From the NCBI GenBank assembly GCA_905250115.1, contig CAJNOI010000281.1, forward strand, positions 27,068-91,067: DNA of 64,000 nucleotides, in the 5' to 3' direction. Position 1 is the stretch's first letter; the number at the start of each line of letters is the position of its first letter. The notes under the pieces are model-generated. The model worked only from the letters and a program-made list of their open reading frames with translations. It was not told where the DNA came from and made no database searches. Source of the DNA: Adineta steineri. Taxonomy: Eukaryota > Rotifera > Eurotatoria > Adinetida > Adinetidae. Position numbers and translations under genes: made by a program. Below are positions 14,248 to 25,900 of this stretch, piece after piece.

Positions 14248-14918
14248 ATGGGAACTAATCATGCAAAAACTCGAAGTAAAAAAGGTGTGGTATATACAAA
14301 AACAGATAATGAAATAGTTGATTGTTTATTTTGTCGTATTGCACGTGGTGAATCCCCACCTAATGCACTGTGGTATTCTGATGATAAATGTTCAGTTTTC
14401 ATTCCGAGAGGTCCAGCTGCACGATTGCATTTATTAGTAGTACCATTAGAACATATTCAAAATATTTCTACGCTCACAGAAGAACATAGACCATTACTTG
14501 AACATATGAAAAAAGTAAATACAAAGATATTATTTATCTAGTTTTTGAACGATTTGTATTTTTGTAGGTAGCGATCGAACAATTACGTGTTCATTCTCAA
14601 CGTATCGGCTCGACTAAATTCCCACTTTTATTACCTCGTGCGCCGCCGCCATCTCACTATTTATTTAATCGCGGAAATCTCTTATCACTATCTACATCAA
14701 CGGACACTCCGAAAGATGATGACACATCAATGGATTCGTCATTTGTTTTTTGTTTTCATCGTCCACCCTATAATTCAATAGATCATCTTCATTTACATGC
14801 AATTCAAAAACCGTTTCAGAATCTCCGGAATTATATTATGTTTGCACCAAAGTCTCCGTGGCATGGATCATTAGAGCATGTACTTCGTGATTTACCTTCA
14901 GCAAAAGCTAAATTGTAA
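14248..14918 (+). CDS. HINT3: HINT3-like HIT-family nucleotide hydrolase
   Basis: Histidine-triad protein, predicted adenosine 5'-monophosphoramidase in cytosol or nucleus. Two exons (14248-14514, 14568-14918) give 205 residues; human HINT3 is 182. An N-terminal CLFCRIARGE block is typical of HINT3. It is followed by LHLLVVPLEHIQN, and the triad HLHLHA sits about 60 residues before the end. Between the halves there is a low-complexity insert of about 50 residues (Pro/Ser/Thr/Asp-rich) that explains the extra length. The start is the first ATG, 114 bp after the ZW10 stop on the same strand, so the two genes are very tightly spaced. The HIT family is certain; HINT3 rather than another HINT branch is likely. 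Confidence 0.85.
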
Positions 14919-15212
14919 TTTTCATACTTTTATGCTTTACTAAAACAAATACTAATATAAATATAAATAATATTTTTCGTCAGCCATTTCGAACTTGATA
15001 TAAATACATGGCATAAATGTTCTTCTATTCAACTTTTGTTTTCACCAAAATTTTTATCTTGTGAGCTGTTTTATATTGACCCAGAGGGTAAGATTACAAG
15101 GAAAAAGTTCTGTATTATACAGTATTTTGATATATTTGTTCAGCTACAAGCACATTAAATGTATCCAATTATGGTTTTTAATTTTTATTGTTTATTATGA
15201 AAAAAAAAAGAA
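14919..15212. other. 3' intergenic between convergent genes
   Basis: AT-rich region between convergent HINT3 and the serine protease. I see no gene or RNA here; an AATTTTTATTG tract and A-runs are probably 3' UTR and polyadenylation sequence. Confidence 0.5.
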
Positions 15213-16489
15213 TTAATTTGATTTTTGACGATTGATAATTTCATGAATCCAATCAATATAAGCTGCTGTTTTAGTAAATACTGTTGGATAAGCTTGTTGA
15301 CCACATCCAATAGCATAACTAACTACACCAGCAGCATACCAACGACCATTCTTAAAATAGAGTAAACCACCACCACTATCTCCTTGGCATGATCTAAATA
15401 GAAATTTATATTTCATACAAATGTAGAAAATTTTAAAAACAAACAGACTAACCCATGATCTTTATCAGCAGAACCATTATGAGCAGTACAAATTTGATTT
15501 TGTGGTTGATAAGCAAAATACATTGAGCAATCAGAAATAACACGAAGTCGTGCTTGAAGTAGAATTGGACTTGAAGTATCCCACATTTGATGGACAGTAT
15601 TACCCCAACCAGCAACATAGACAGTTGCGTCAAGTGGTGGTTCGGCCATCTATAATAAATAAGAATTGATCTTAGATATAAGACAAAAAAAACAAAACAA
15701 TAATTTTTCTATACTAACATTATCAACAAGACAAATTGGTTGAACATCTGATGAAAATGTTATTGGTGAAGCTAATCTTATAATTCCAATATCATCTGAT
15801 GAACGTGATTCATCATAAGTTGGATGTATAATCAATTCAGCAATAGGTATAAGTTGTCCCGACGATAATCGATTATGTGCTCCGACACGAACATAAAAAT
15901 TTCCAAGATCATTAGAATAATCTAAACAATGTGCAGCTGTTAATATATGCCATTGATCAATAATAACGCCGCCACAATCATGTACATCTTTATATTGTAA
16001 TGAAACAGCCCAAGGTAATGAATGTGGTATTGCTTGAAAACCATTAACAATACGAAGTGGAGAATTTGTATGAGGTTGACGAAATGTTTGACCACATTGT
16101 TGTGACATATATTCTTGTTTATTTGGACAACAAAAACGTACACTATAATCTGGGCAACGTGATGTTGGTGAACCCATACAAACGACTCCATTATTATTAA
16201 CTAATGTTTGATAAAGTGATGTATCATTATTTGTTTTTCCCAAAACAGAATATTCAACATTTAAAACTGTATCACATCGAGCTGCTTCAGGATATGATTT
16301 TCGTATTATTGATATATCTTCAATATCATTACCATTTGTTGTTTTAGGATTTTGTGTATTAAACCATGAAGTCCAAGATGCTACTTCAGGATTACATTGA
16401 TCATCAACGATCGATGAAAGTTCTTGTTCACCAAAAACTTTCGATGAAAATAATAATAGACAACTTAAAAAGGAATACAATAGTAACAT
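15213..16489 (-). CDS. Secreted trypsin-fold (S1A) serine protease
   Basis: Three exons on the minus strand (16489-15719, 15649-15453, 15393-15213) give 382 residues. Residues 1-20 are a signal peptide ending near KVFG. An N-terminal extension of about 140 residues with several Cys precedes the activation site LR/IVNGF. The triad is present: His in LTAAHC, Asp in SSDDIGIIRL, Ser in CQGDSGG. Specificity residues read from the motifs are Gly at 189 (G-SCQGDSGG), Ala at 216 (VSYAIGCG) and Thr at 226 (YPTVFTK). The missing Asp189 argues against trypsin cleavage and suggests an elastase-like preference for small or aliphatic residues; this is inference. Likely an extracellular or digestive protease made as a zymogen. 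No close named orthologue recognised. Confidence 0.9.
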
Positions 16490-17309
16490 GATGATTTTAG
16501 TCTATATTTCAAACCAATTTGAATATGAAACACTGTTAAGGCTTAGCAATAATGGTTATATATATCAATGTACTAAGAAATTGATTTATATTTTAAATCA
16601 TGATAGAATATTGAATTGTTTTTGTCGACGACATTCCATTGATATCTGATAGTTATAATTACAATTGAAGAATAAAATCCTTGAGATTAAATATAAAAAC
16701 TATTTTATAAAGGGACTTGTCGAAATAATAAAATCATCTAGTTTTCGATTCATTTTTCGTACTTTCTAGAGAAAAAGTAGAACATTCGATTATTTATATT
16801 TTGTTTAGTTTATATTATATTCGCATCATCGATTCTCACGAGAAAAACAAAGAAAATTAATTTAATATCTCTAACACATTACAATATAAATTAGATGGCA
16901 CTCATCTTTATCTCACATCCACTCCACACCCATCCATGGAGAATGAAGAGTTTCATATTATTGAATATTTATTTCATATAAAAAATCTTTAAAAGATAAA
17001 TAATAGTACTAGTACAATCTTCTTTTGTTTTATTAAATGGTCTTACTAGCATCAAGCTGATGTTTCTGTTAAAATATTAGTTTGAATATTGTTATATATA
17101 TTTTATATTATACATGAAGACATAACAATACATTAAATCGTGTGATAGCTTCGTAAAATGATATTTATCATGTAGTTTCACGTGCTTACAATACATACAC
17201 GATTTATTGATATGATACAAAAGAAAAAAAAACTAATCATACATACATACGTAAATAAAGAACGGTAGGTAGCCTTCGTAATTATTCTATTTATAACATG
17301 AATACTTCT

Positions 17310-17359
17310 CCCCTTCCATATTATTATACGCTCCTGCGAACTTCTAATATGGAAAGGGG
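17310..17359. repeat. 14-bp hairpin
   Basis: CCCCTTCCATATTA (17310-17323) and TAATATGGAAAGGGG (17345-17359) are reverse complements except for one extra A, with a 21-nt loop. Both arms are GC-richer than the surroundings. It could be a terminator-like hairpin or the core of a short mobile element. Confidence 0.55.
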
Positions 17360-18027
17360 TTTATTACATATTGGGTAATGATGTGGAAATAAATAAAATT
17401 ACACTATGAATATGTTTAAATAGCAAATAATATTTTTCCACGAAGACAGCACTATAAATTTTACATAGAAAATTTTCAATGTCAGACTCAACAACTTTTT
17501 ATAATTTGACATCGTATCATAATAGATTAGTATTTTTTATGAATCCTATCAGGCTAAATGTCTTTTGAAATATTGATTTTATCTAAAAGTAATCGATTTA
17601 AGTTTTCTGAAAACATCAAAACAACAATAAATTTAAAAAATATTGCCAAAAACCGAATATGACAGATGAGACTGATTAGAAACTCATGATTTGTATATTA
17701 TATCATTTTCAACTCTAATAAGTGATATTAAAACTAAAAATGAATCACGCGAGGCAACGTTAGAAACCTCACAATATACAGAAAAGTCACTTATTTTAAT
17801 CGTATTTTTTGGGATGGATGAGTATGTTATTGTGAAATTGATCTGATACTCACTTATGTTGACTCTTCTTCTAATAAGCACTCTGACGATGAAATAAGAA
17901 TTAAATAACAATATAGGAAAAAATTTTTCGTCAAAAGTTATTATATAACTTCGTAAACGAGTCGAATTTATCATAAAAATATTTGCCATCACATCTACGT
18001 TGTTTTGTTTTGATATTTTGAAAATTT

Positions 18028-18174
18028 AAAGGTGAGCCGATCTATTTTCTTTTACATCTTCGACATTTCTCTAATCTATTGAAGTATTATACCATTAGAA
18101 ATTCATAAAACAATTTTTGACTAATTTATTCATAATAAATTCATCGACCCAAATAATCGATTGGTCTCACCTTT
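18028..18174. mobile_element. Candidate MITE, 147 bp
   Basis: Starts AAAGGTGAGCCGATC and ends with the near reverse complement GATTGGTCTCACCTTT, enclosing about 115 bp of AT-rich sequence without coding potential. Inverted ends of about 15 bp and small size fit a MITE. A target-site duplication is not clear. Confidence 0.35.
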
Positions 18175-18659
18175 ACTACAAAATATCGAAACAGCCTAAA
18201 AATTAAGATTTGATAATTCTAAATCACCATCCTTCATATAAATATAAAAGATCAAAAATCTAATTTTTGTGTAGTGCCTCTGTTTTTCATCACCATCATA
18301 GGTAGTTTTTTTCATCGCTATTTCTTCATTGATAATAATATTTATGACAGAATTATTGGATTTCATTCACTATTTTTTTGTTATTTTCTGCCTCTCCTCT
18401 TTTCATATCGTATTTGTTCTTTTGTTCGGTCAAGCATGCAAAACTAATCATAGATATAAATAAAAAAACAAGTATGTACAGTATCAAACCGTATTTTTCC
18501 CCTGGTATAGATAAAAAAAAAAATCTATTTTTTTGATCATAATTTTAGTGAATTGTGTGGCCCTCTAGTCAATAACAACTATTGTATAACCCACTTATGT
18601 GCAAGATAGATATCAAAAAATATTTTTTACATTTTCTTTTCTCTACCCTACTCACTAAC

Positions 18660-18666
18660 TATATAA
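18660..18666 (+). promoter_or_regulatory. TATA box of the Cys-rich secreted gene
   Basis: TATATAA lies 88 nt before the start codon of the secreted protein gene, followed by AAGGAACATAATATT. Position and sequence fit a TATA-type core promoter with a start site near 18690. Confidence 0.45.
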
Positions 18667-18753
18667 GGAACATAATATTACTGACAAATCTCAATCATAC
18701 ATTTATTTTATTTTAGCATTTCTTCGTAACCCAATTGAATCGACAAGCGCAAG

Positions 18754-19263
18754 ATGAGCAACATCCAAACAGTAGCTTTTTATCTTTTAATTGGATCATT
18801 CTTAATGATGTGCTGCAGCGCACGTTTGGTAAACAACGAATGGAATGATTTCAATTCTCGTAGTGAACAACAACATGCCTTACGACAATTCCTCAGGGAA
18901 CTCATTCAGGAACGTACCGCTACTACAACTGTCTGTCAAGGTAATGTTGGTTGTGATGGCTTTTGTGATTCTGGTACGAATTATGATTCAAGTAGCACTT
19001 GTGGTTTAGCATGTAATAGTAAGAACGTTATCGGTGCTTTTGATACTGCTACTGGTAAAGTTGGTGCTAGCGGTAGTTGCGCTGCGGATTCTAGCTTTTG
19101 CCGTGGTGGTACTTATACATTTGTACGTAATATTTATAGTGATGTTAATTTTGATTGTGGCTTTTCGTCTGCCAGTTGTGGATCTTATGGTGGTTGTTGT
19201 GTTGGTTTTAATCAACCTAATACAACTACTAAAAATTTGTATTGCATTAAATGTCAATACTAA
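18754..19263 (+). CDS. Small secreted Cys-rich protein
   Basis: Single-exon gene of 169 residues. Residues 1-24 form a signal peptide (hydrophobic LLIGSFLMMCC, then SARL). A short charged linker follows, and from about residue 60 there is a domain with many Cys pairs (VCQGNVGCDGFCDSG; SCGSYGGCC; CIKCQY). Even Cys spacing suggests a disulphide-stabilised extracellular domain. Codon use is more GC-rich than the flanks and a TATA box lies upstream, both consistent with strong expression. I do not recognise the family. It could be a secreted glycan-binding, mucus or defence protein, but nothing in the sequence settles this. Confidence 0.8.
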   Translation: MSNIQTVAFYLLIGSFLMMCCSARLVNNEWNDFNSRSEQQHALRQFLRELIQERTATTTVCQGNVGCDGFCDSGTNYDSSSTCGLACNSKNVIGAFDTATGKVGASGSCAADSSFCRGGTYTFVRNIYSDVNFDCGFSSASCGSYGGCCVGFNQPNTTTKNLYCIKCQY

Positions 19264-20909
19264 CACAGTTGGCTTTTGGTCTTATTATATAAAAAGCTCC
19301 AACCATACAATAATCTTTCATCTTGGACAAAACATAATTCTATATGCGTAGATAGTTTTTTTTGCTTTTTGTTTTACTACCTATACCATGCTATTCTTTT
19401 CTTTTTTATTCTTTTTTTTTCTAACGTACATTTTATCATATATTTTATCATACATCTATTTAACCGTGTTCATGTAGAAATAACTCATAGTTTTTCAATA
19501 AAATTTTCTTATTCTAATCAAATCTCTCATTTGATTTTGTTGTCTCTTGCTTTCCATTAAGATAAAGATTGAAAAACAAATGATGTGATTATAAAAATTT
19601 ACAAATACAAAAAAATAAAAATGAAAAAAAAGGAATGCGTAATAATGAATAAAAGGGAGAACGATAATACGCATATAAGAAGATTGACATCTCAATAGAC
19701 AATATATGTGCATAAAAGATTCCTTGTGACTAGGTCATGAAGATGACTCATTCAAGAAATATGGATTCATAATTTGTTCAGATTTTTTCATCAACGTATT
19801 GCATACTTTTAAGATACCAGTTTAATTGAAATAATGCATCTTTATATAAATTTGTATCATTGTATCATTGTATCAGAAGAAGTAACGTTCATCGAAGGTC
19901 GATTTACTTAATCCTAGACTGATACAATAGATATATAGCTATGTATCGAAAACGCCGAAAAAAATGTCGATAAAAAAAAAATCGGAGAGAAAAAATATCG
20001 AACCAATGAGTAATAATACTTGATGAATAGAGAGGGTGAGGATGAGAGTATTTTGGTTAATAACGACATCTCAAAAGCTTCGACGTTTTACATGTTCGAT
20101 ATTTTTTTTTCGATGTTTTCATAGTAAATCTCTTCGAAACTTCGTAGTTGTTTAGTGCTATGCGTATGCAATAATCTGCCAAAGTTTCAAAGAATATACT
20201 TTAGTTAGACACAAGAAAGATGCTTTTGAAAATTATTTCGGAACTTCTGAAAAACTCTTTATCGTTATACTTTATTATAACGGTGTGTTTCTCGAATTGT
20301 ATGAGAAAGAAAAATAGATTGGTAACATAAAGCCTTTTGTAGTAGTACTAAAAATTATTTTGCAAAATAAAAATATGTCACATCAAGGTCAAAGGGAAAA
20401 ATGATATTGAATAGAATATCTTATTCCTTGTTATACTCATCGTTGTAGGTACAATTATATGTTGTTCTCTCAAGAAATACTTGTACTTATGATTATTATT
20501 CAACAACCAAAATCAAGATTATATGTATTTTTTGTTTGATGTCACCATTTAAAATCTATTTTCAAGTTGAACTAACGAATAATCAAACTCATAAAATTTA
20601 TTTCTTTTATCGTATTCACAATATGCCTTTATAGATAATGCATATTAGTTTTATCCTATACATGTGACATTTGAATATTTTATAATATTAGAGACACAGA
20701 GTGTATTCCGATGAGAACATACAAATATATGATTGCATTAATTTCTAAGGGTGTGGGTGTGGGGTGGGCAGTAGCTTCTCCTCGTACATCCACATCCATA
20801 CTCTACAAACCAGATATATTTCACATGAATGAATATGATATGATCATACGCCAATTTTAAATAAAAATACAATTTAATATTTATATAATGTTATTCTTAC
20901 AAAGTTAAA
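19264..20909. other. Intergenic 1.6 kb
   Basis: AT-rich, no convincing gene. It contains a telomere-like hairpin at 20748-20806. Confidence 0.5.
20748..20806. repeat. Telomere-like hairpin element
   Basis: G-strand arm AGGGTGTGGGTGTGGGG (from 20748), a pyrimidine-rich spacer, then a degenerate C-strand arm ACATCCACATCCATACTCT. One of a dispersed set in this window; see the findings. Confidence 0.6.
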
Positions 20910-21785
20910 ATGAATATATTTAAGAAATATGAAGAAATGTCTAAAATATATAGTAATATTCATAGTGTAATTGATACGTTTTTTGTTAATAATGGTATGT
21001 ACTCGATTATATTTACTTTCGAATAGGAGTCAATGATTGCAGAGTTAATACAAATGATTGATCGAATATATTATATTCTACTCTCTTTTTTTAGAAATAA
21101 GAATAAGTAGACGATGTGGGCATGTTATAACCTTTAAATGTATTGATACTACATAATAATCGGACACACCTGCTTTCTTCTATATGATCACAGTAAAAAA
21201 GTCATTTGTTTAATCTAAGAAAGAAAAAAAAAAGTACTATTTACTTTTCTATTTCTCTTAAGAAAATAGAAATATACAAGAACATATATTTTACTTAAAA
21301 TTTCACTGTACAATAGTCTTTTGATCGGATAAGAATGAGTTATAATTCATCATTAATATATTTTTAATGATAAATATCTAATTAGTTTATTATTACTATT
21401 AAGTATTCGATTATTTCTATTTTAAAGGATTTAGTGTTGGAAAAATTGTTTGGACTAAATATAATTATGATGGTATGTATTGGCCTGGAAGAATAACATC
21501 TAAACCAAATAATTTACAATATCAATCATGGTCATATTTTGTTCAATTTTCTGGATGCCACCAAACAAATCGGACAATGGATGATTTATCATACAAATAA
21601 TATCGAGATTATATGTCAAAAAATTTACTTATTCACAAATAAAATATCATTTTCTAAATGCTATACATCAACCTGATGCCAATGAAAATTCTAATCATAA
21701 TGAAATAGACAATTCTACTGCGTTCTATTCATTGAAAATGAATCTCAATGACAACTATATGGCACACGGGTCGAGACTCGTCTGA
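20910..21785 (+). pseudogene. Decayed PWWP-domain gene fragment
   Basis: A first exon (20910-20994) with normal donor GTATGT joins in phase to 21428-21600 to encode 85 residues. The second exon contains FSVGKIVWTKYNYDGMYWPG, the start of a PWWP chromatin-reader domain (W in KIVW, and the YWPG signature). The frame stops at 21598. Beyond it the expected continuation is still readable (YRDYMSKNLLIHK, then KYHFLNAIHQPDANENSN), but only by crossing the stop, a second stop and a frame change. I read this as a pseudogene of a PWWP protein rather than a working 85-residue gene. Full-length PWWP domains are about 90-130 residues. Confidence 0.6.
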
Positions 21786-22931
21786 AAAATGCGATGCGAA
21801 GCTCGATATAGAAGTTAACGATGACTTCAAAGTTTTCAGATATTTCTGAATATTCACGATTGTTTTAGGATCGAGTGAAATTTACGTATTGTCACAATAC
21901 AGGGAACATTAATTCAACAGATGAGTTCATCTGATTTAAGAATTTAAACTAACATAAGTTGAAAGAATACTGATCATTCATTGTTTAATAGTTTATCAAG
22001 GATGCAAAATATGTCTTATGTTTTTATCAAGCTTGGAAAAATCACAATTCTTGTATATTATGACGTTTATAAATTCTGAAAACAGGCTTGTACCGATCGT
22101 GACAGTATTCCATTTTAAACATAATTAGTTTTTATACTTTTTAACGCTATATCCTCAAAAATTGGTTGCAAAAACAAAACGCTCAGTATAACTAGAACCA
22201 AATCGAATAGAGTTCTATTACACATAATCAATACTCATACCATAAGTCCAATAAGTAGAAACAGTTCAACTAGGGTACTCTCACTCCAGTTCTACACTGA
22301 CACAGATGACTACATATACTAAAAGCAATTACTTGAAAAAATACTTTTTCTTAAAGAATTTTTTCTGAATTATTTGCTTATTTTTATTTCTTTCTGATTG
22401 TTCGTATCTATAGTCATAATCATAATGAAAGATTTTGATATTTCTAATAGAACAAAAACTGCAATATTTTTATTTATAATGTTGCTACATCTAAAATAAA
22501 GAAACATATTTTTTTAAAACAGCTATTGTATAAAATAAATATTTCAGACAAATTTGTCCAACAACAGACCAAATTATAATAAAACTCGTCATTTATGAAA
22601 GTGATGATCTAATTTTTTCCGTCGATTCACACGTCTAACTCTATTTCAAGAGAACAAATTCCGTACCATCTTATAAAATATATATATTTGATTTTACGAT
22701 CAAATGATAATATAGTTTGAATAAAAATAAATAAAAAATAAATTAATTTAAACTTTGCTGACTATTACCGAGAATACAATATTCATATCTATTATATATC
22801 ATTTTATATCGATATAACAATCGTAACAAAAACTTTGTGTACAGTTGTTATAGTAATTCTGCCATTCTGCAGTTGACGACATTGTTTTTGGTTTTTCTTT
22901 CAACAAGTAATTGCAACATCATGTGAAACCG
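21786..22931. other. Intergenic 1.1 kb
   Basis: AT-rich, no gene seen. The last part is presumably the promoter and 5' UTR of the F-box/LRR gene; a GATATAACAATCG patch near 22810 shows no clear core element. Confidence 0.4.
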
Positions 22932-25900
22932 ATGACAAAACAAACACCTACTCATTTAATCGGAGGAAAAAATAATAACACATCATATAAATCTACGCAG
23001 CACGCATTTCATAAACAGTCAAGGATGGCAAACCAAACTGTTGCTAGCTTTCATACGTTACCGGTAGAACTTGTCTACCGAATCCTGGATTGTGAATCGG
23101 ATTTCACACTTATATGTTCAATGAAAAACATATGTGAACGATTCAATACGATCTTAGACAGCTACGATCGATACCAGGTAAATTTTTTTCTATTACGATT
23201 GTTTAGTTTTCATCTATTGACTCCAATAAAATATACACGAATAAATTATTTCTAACTCAAAATAATTCATTAGTGATATGATGACAATATGAACATAGTG
23301 TTCTTATAACCAAAAGAAAATAAATTCCTTTTTTCCTTTCATTTCAATTTCATTTAAATATTTCACGTTTCAAACTAGGTATGATGTCATAAACATACAA
23401 TGTTTACATAAGAACGAAAAAAAAGGAAAAAAACATTATTATTTGCTTTTTGCGTGTATCAAAGCACCTTTTCCTTTAAATACCATTTCGATAATTAAGA
23501 TCTGCTTTTGAAAGAAATTAACGGTCGATTAGACAGTTTATCCTGTTATAGATAACGTCTTCCATATTTCTTCGTGAAATATCTCCGACAAACACTTTTT
23601 TTGAGAACATGAGTGACTACCGATGCAGATAATGGATGTGGGTGTCAGTGGAGACAAGATTGACTCACAGTGATATTCACATTCTTGTTCAGTCATATCA
23701 ATCCTACCCATTTTATCAAGGTAGAATTTTTCTTGAAAGAATACGACTTCTAAAGCAAATATCTTTCCAAAATCATTCCTGCGTAACGGATTTCATCTCA
23801 AACACACTTTCTTAAGCACGAAATTTCGAGAATAATTCGTCAGGATTATTGTTTACACAATGCTTCACCTTGCATTCGTCTTCCACTCATAATGAATCTA
23901 ACATTATGGAGCAAATTGTGTAACTTTTCCCTTTTTATAAATTAGTGTTGCTTCATGAATACAACTCTGTGCTAGCATCGACCGAAATTATCAAAATCAG
24001 TATATATTCTCACTTAAATGAATCATACGGATCAATAAGATTCAGTTCGATACTCACACGGAGTTCAGATGCAAAAACATATAACGATTCTGAATCATAA
24101 ACATGAACAAAAATTGTCTACTAACTACTGACAAGAAACTATGTTTTGTGATACCTACAGAACACTAACAAACACTTCATCATACTTTACTACGTTCTAA
24201 ATCATTCACTGCAATACATTCCCATTTGGGCTTATAATAATACGCTTCACAATTCTTTCGCGTCCAAGTCCTTTATAAACTATTTTCAATTAGCTAAAAA
24301 TTTTTCCTACTTTGAGAAACATTCACAAAGTGCACTAACTCATATATCAAAACATTCTGTCCCAAATTCACTCTTGTTAACATAGTTTTAGTCGAGATTT
24401 TTACTAATCATCATCATACACTGTGTAGCATCTAACATTTTATGAATATTCACATTGGTATCCATAGCGTCTATAATTGGGAAAGAGCAACATTTATTTT
24501 ACTACTCTAACCACATAAAACAGCGTCTAACTATTCTTTCTCTCCATCTGTACTGTCCCTTTCCCTCTACTTTTCTATTTAGAAACTCACCATGCTGAAT
24601 CTCTTGCAAAATAACATCGGACATAAAGCTGCACGACGTTTGGCCCGTGCATTAAAACACAACACAGTAGTTCTCATTCTCTCTGTATCTACACCTTGTC
24701 CCTACTTTTACTTTTCAACTAGACACTGATCACACTGTATCTGACACAAAATGAAATCCGAGATAAAGGTACATGATATTTGGCCCATGCATTACAATAC
24801 AACAAAGTAACTCTCATTCTCTCTTTCTCTATAATAGTCTTCACTTCTACTTATTCACATAGACACTCACCAAGCTGGGCCTCTCAGGCAATGAAATCGG
24901 AGATAAAGGTGCACGATGTTTGGCTCATGCATTAGAACACAATACAGTAATTCTCATTCTCTCTTTATCTACACCTTGTCTCTACCTTTACTGTTTCAAC
25001 TAGACACTAATCACATTGCAACTAATGTACAATAAAATCGAAGCTGTTGGGGCGCAATATATCTGCCATGCATTACAACACAACAAAGTAACTCTCATTC
25101 TCTCTTTCTCTATACCACATCTTTACCTCTACTGCTTCATCTAGACACTTGAGACGCTAGATCTCTCGAGCAATAAAATCGGAGATGTTGGAGCACAATC
25201 TTTAAGTGATGCATTAGAACACAACACAGTAACTTCCATTCTCTCTTTATCTATACCATGTCTTGACCGCTACTACTTCATCTAGACACTCATTACACTA
25301 AGTATAGCAGACAATGAAATTGGAGATGTTGGAGCACAATCCTTGGGTAACGCATTAGAACATAACGCAGTAACTTACATTTTCTCTTTACCTTTACCCT
25401 ATCTCTATCGATACTACTTCATCTAGACACTCATCACACTAGATCTTCGATATAATCAAATCGGAGTTGTTGGAGCACGATGTTTAGGTGATGCATTACA
25501 ACACAACAAAGTAAGTCACAATCTCTTTATCTATACCATGTCTTTACCTCTACTATTTCATCTAGACACTTACCACACTAGATCTCTGGCACAATCAAAT
25601 CGGAGATATTGGAGCACAATCATTGGGTAACGCATTAGAACATAACACAGTAACTCTCATTCTCTCTTTATCTACACCTTGTCTCTACCTCTACTGCTTT
25701 ATCTAGACACTCATCACACTAAATATTCAGAGCAATCAAATCGGAGATGTTGGAACACAATTCTTGGGTAGCGCATTAGAGTACAATACAGTAACTCTCA
25801 TTCTCTCTTTATTTGTATCATGGCTTCACCTCTACTACTTCATCTAGACACTCATCACACTAAATCTTGAATATAATCGAATTGAAGATGTTGGAGCACA

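Larger units (their letters stand above)
16490..18753. other. Intergenic 2.3 kb, no gene seen
   Basis: AT-rich sequence. It contains a perfect-type hairpin at 17310-17359, a possible short inverted-repeat element at 18028-18174 and a weak telomere-like patch at 16905-16938. An open frame of 102 codons on the minus strand near 17684-17992 has no recognisable domain and I do not call it. Confidence 0.5.

Noticed and set aside
17684-17992. Open frame of 102 codons on the minus strand
   Set aside because: No domain, no flanking splice or promoter logic, and AT-rich sequence with similar random frames nearby.
19006-19266. Minus-strand and alternative plus-strand frames over the Cys-rich gene
   Set aside because: Shadows of the GC-richer coding sequence at 18754-19263.
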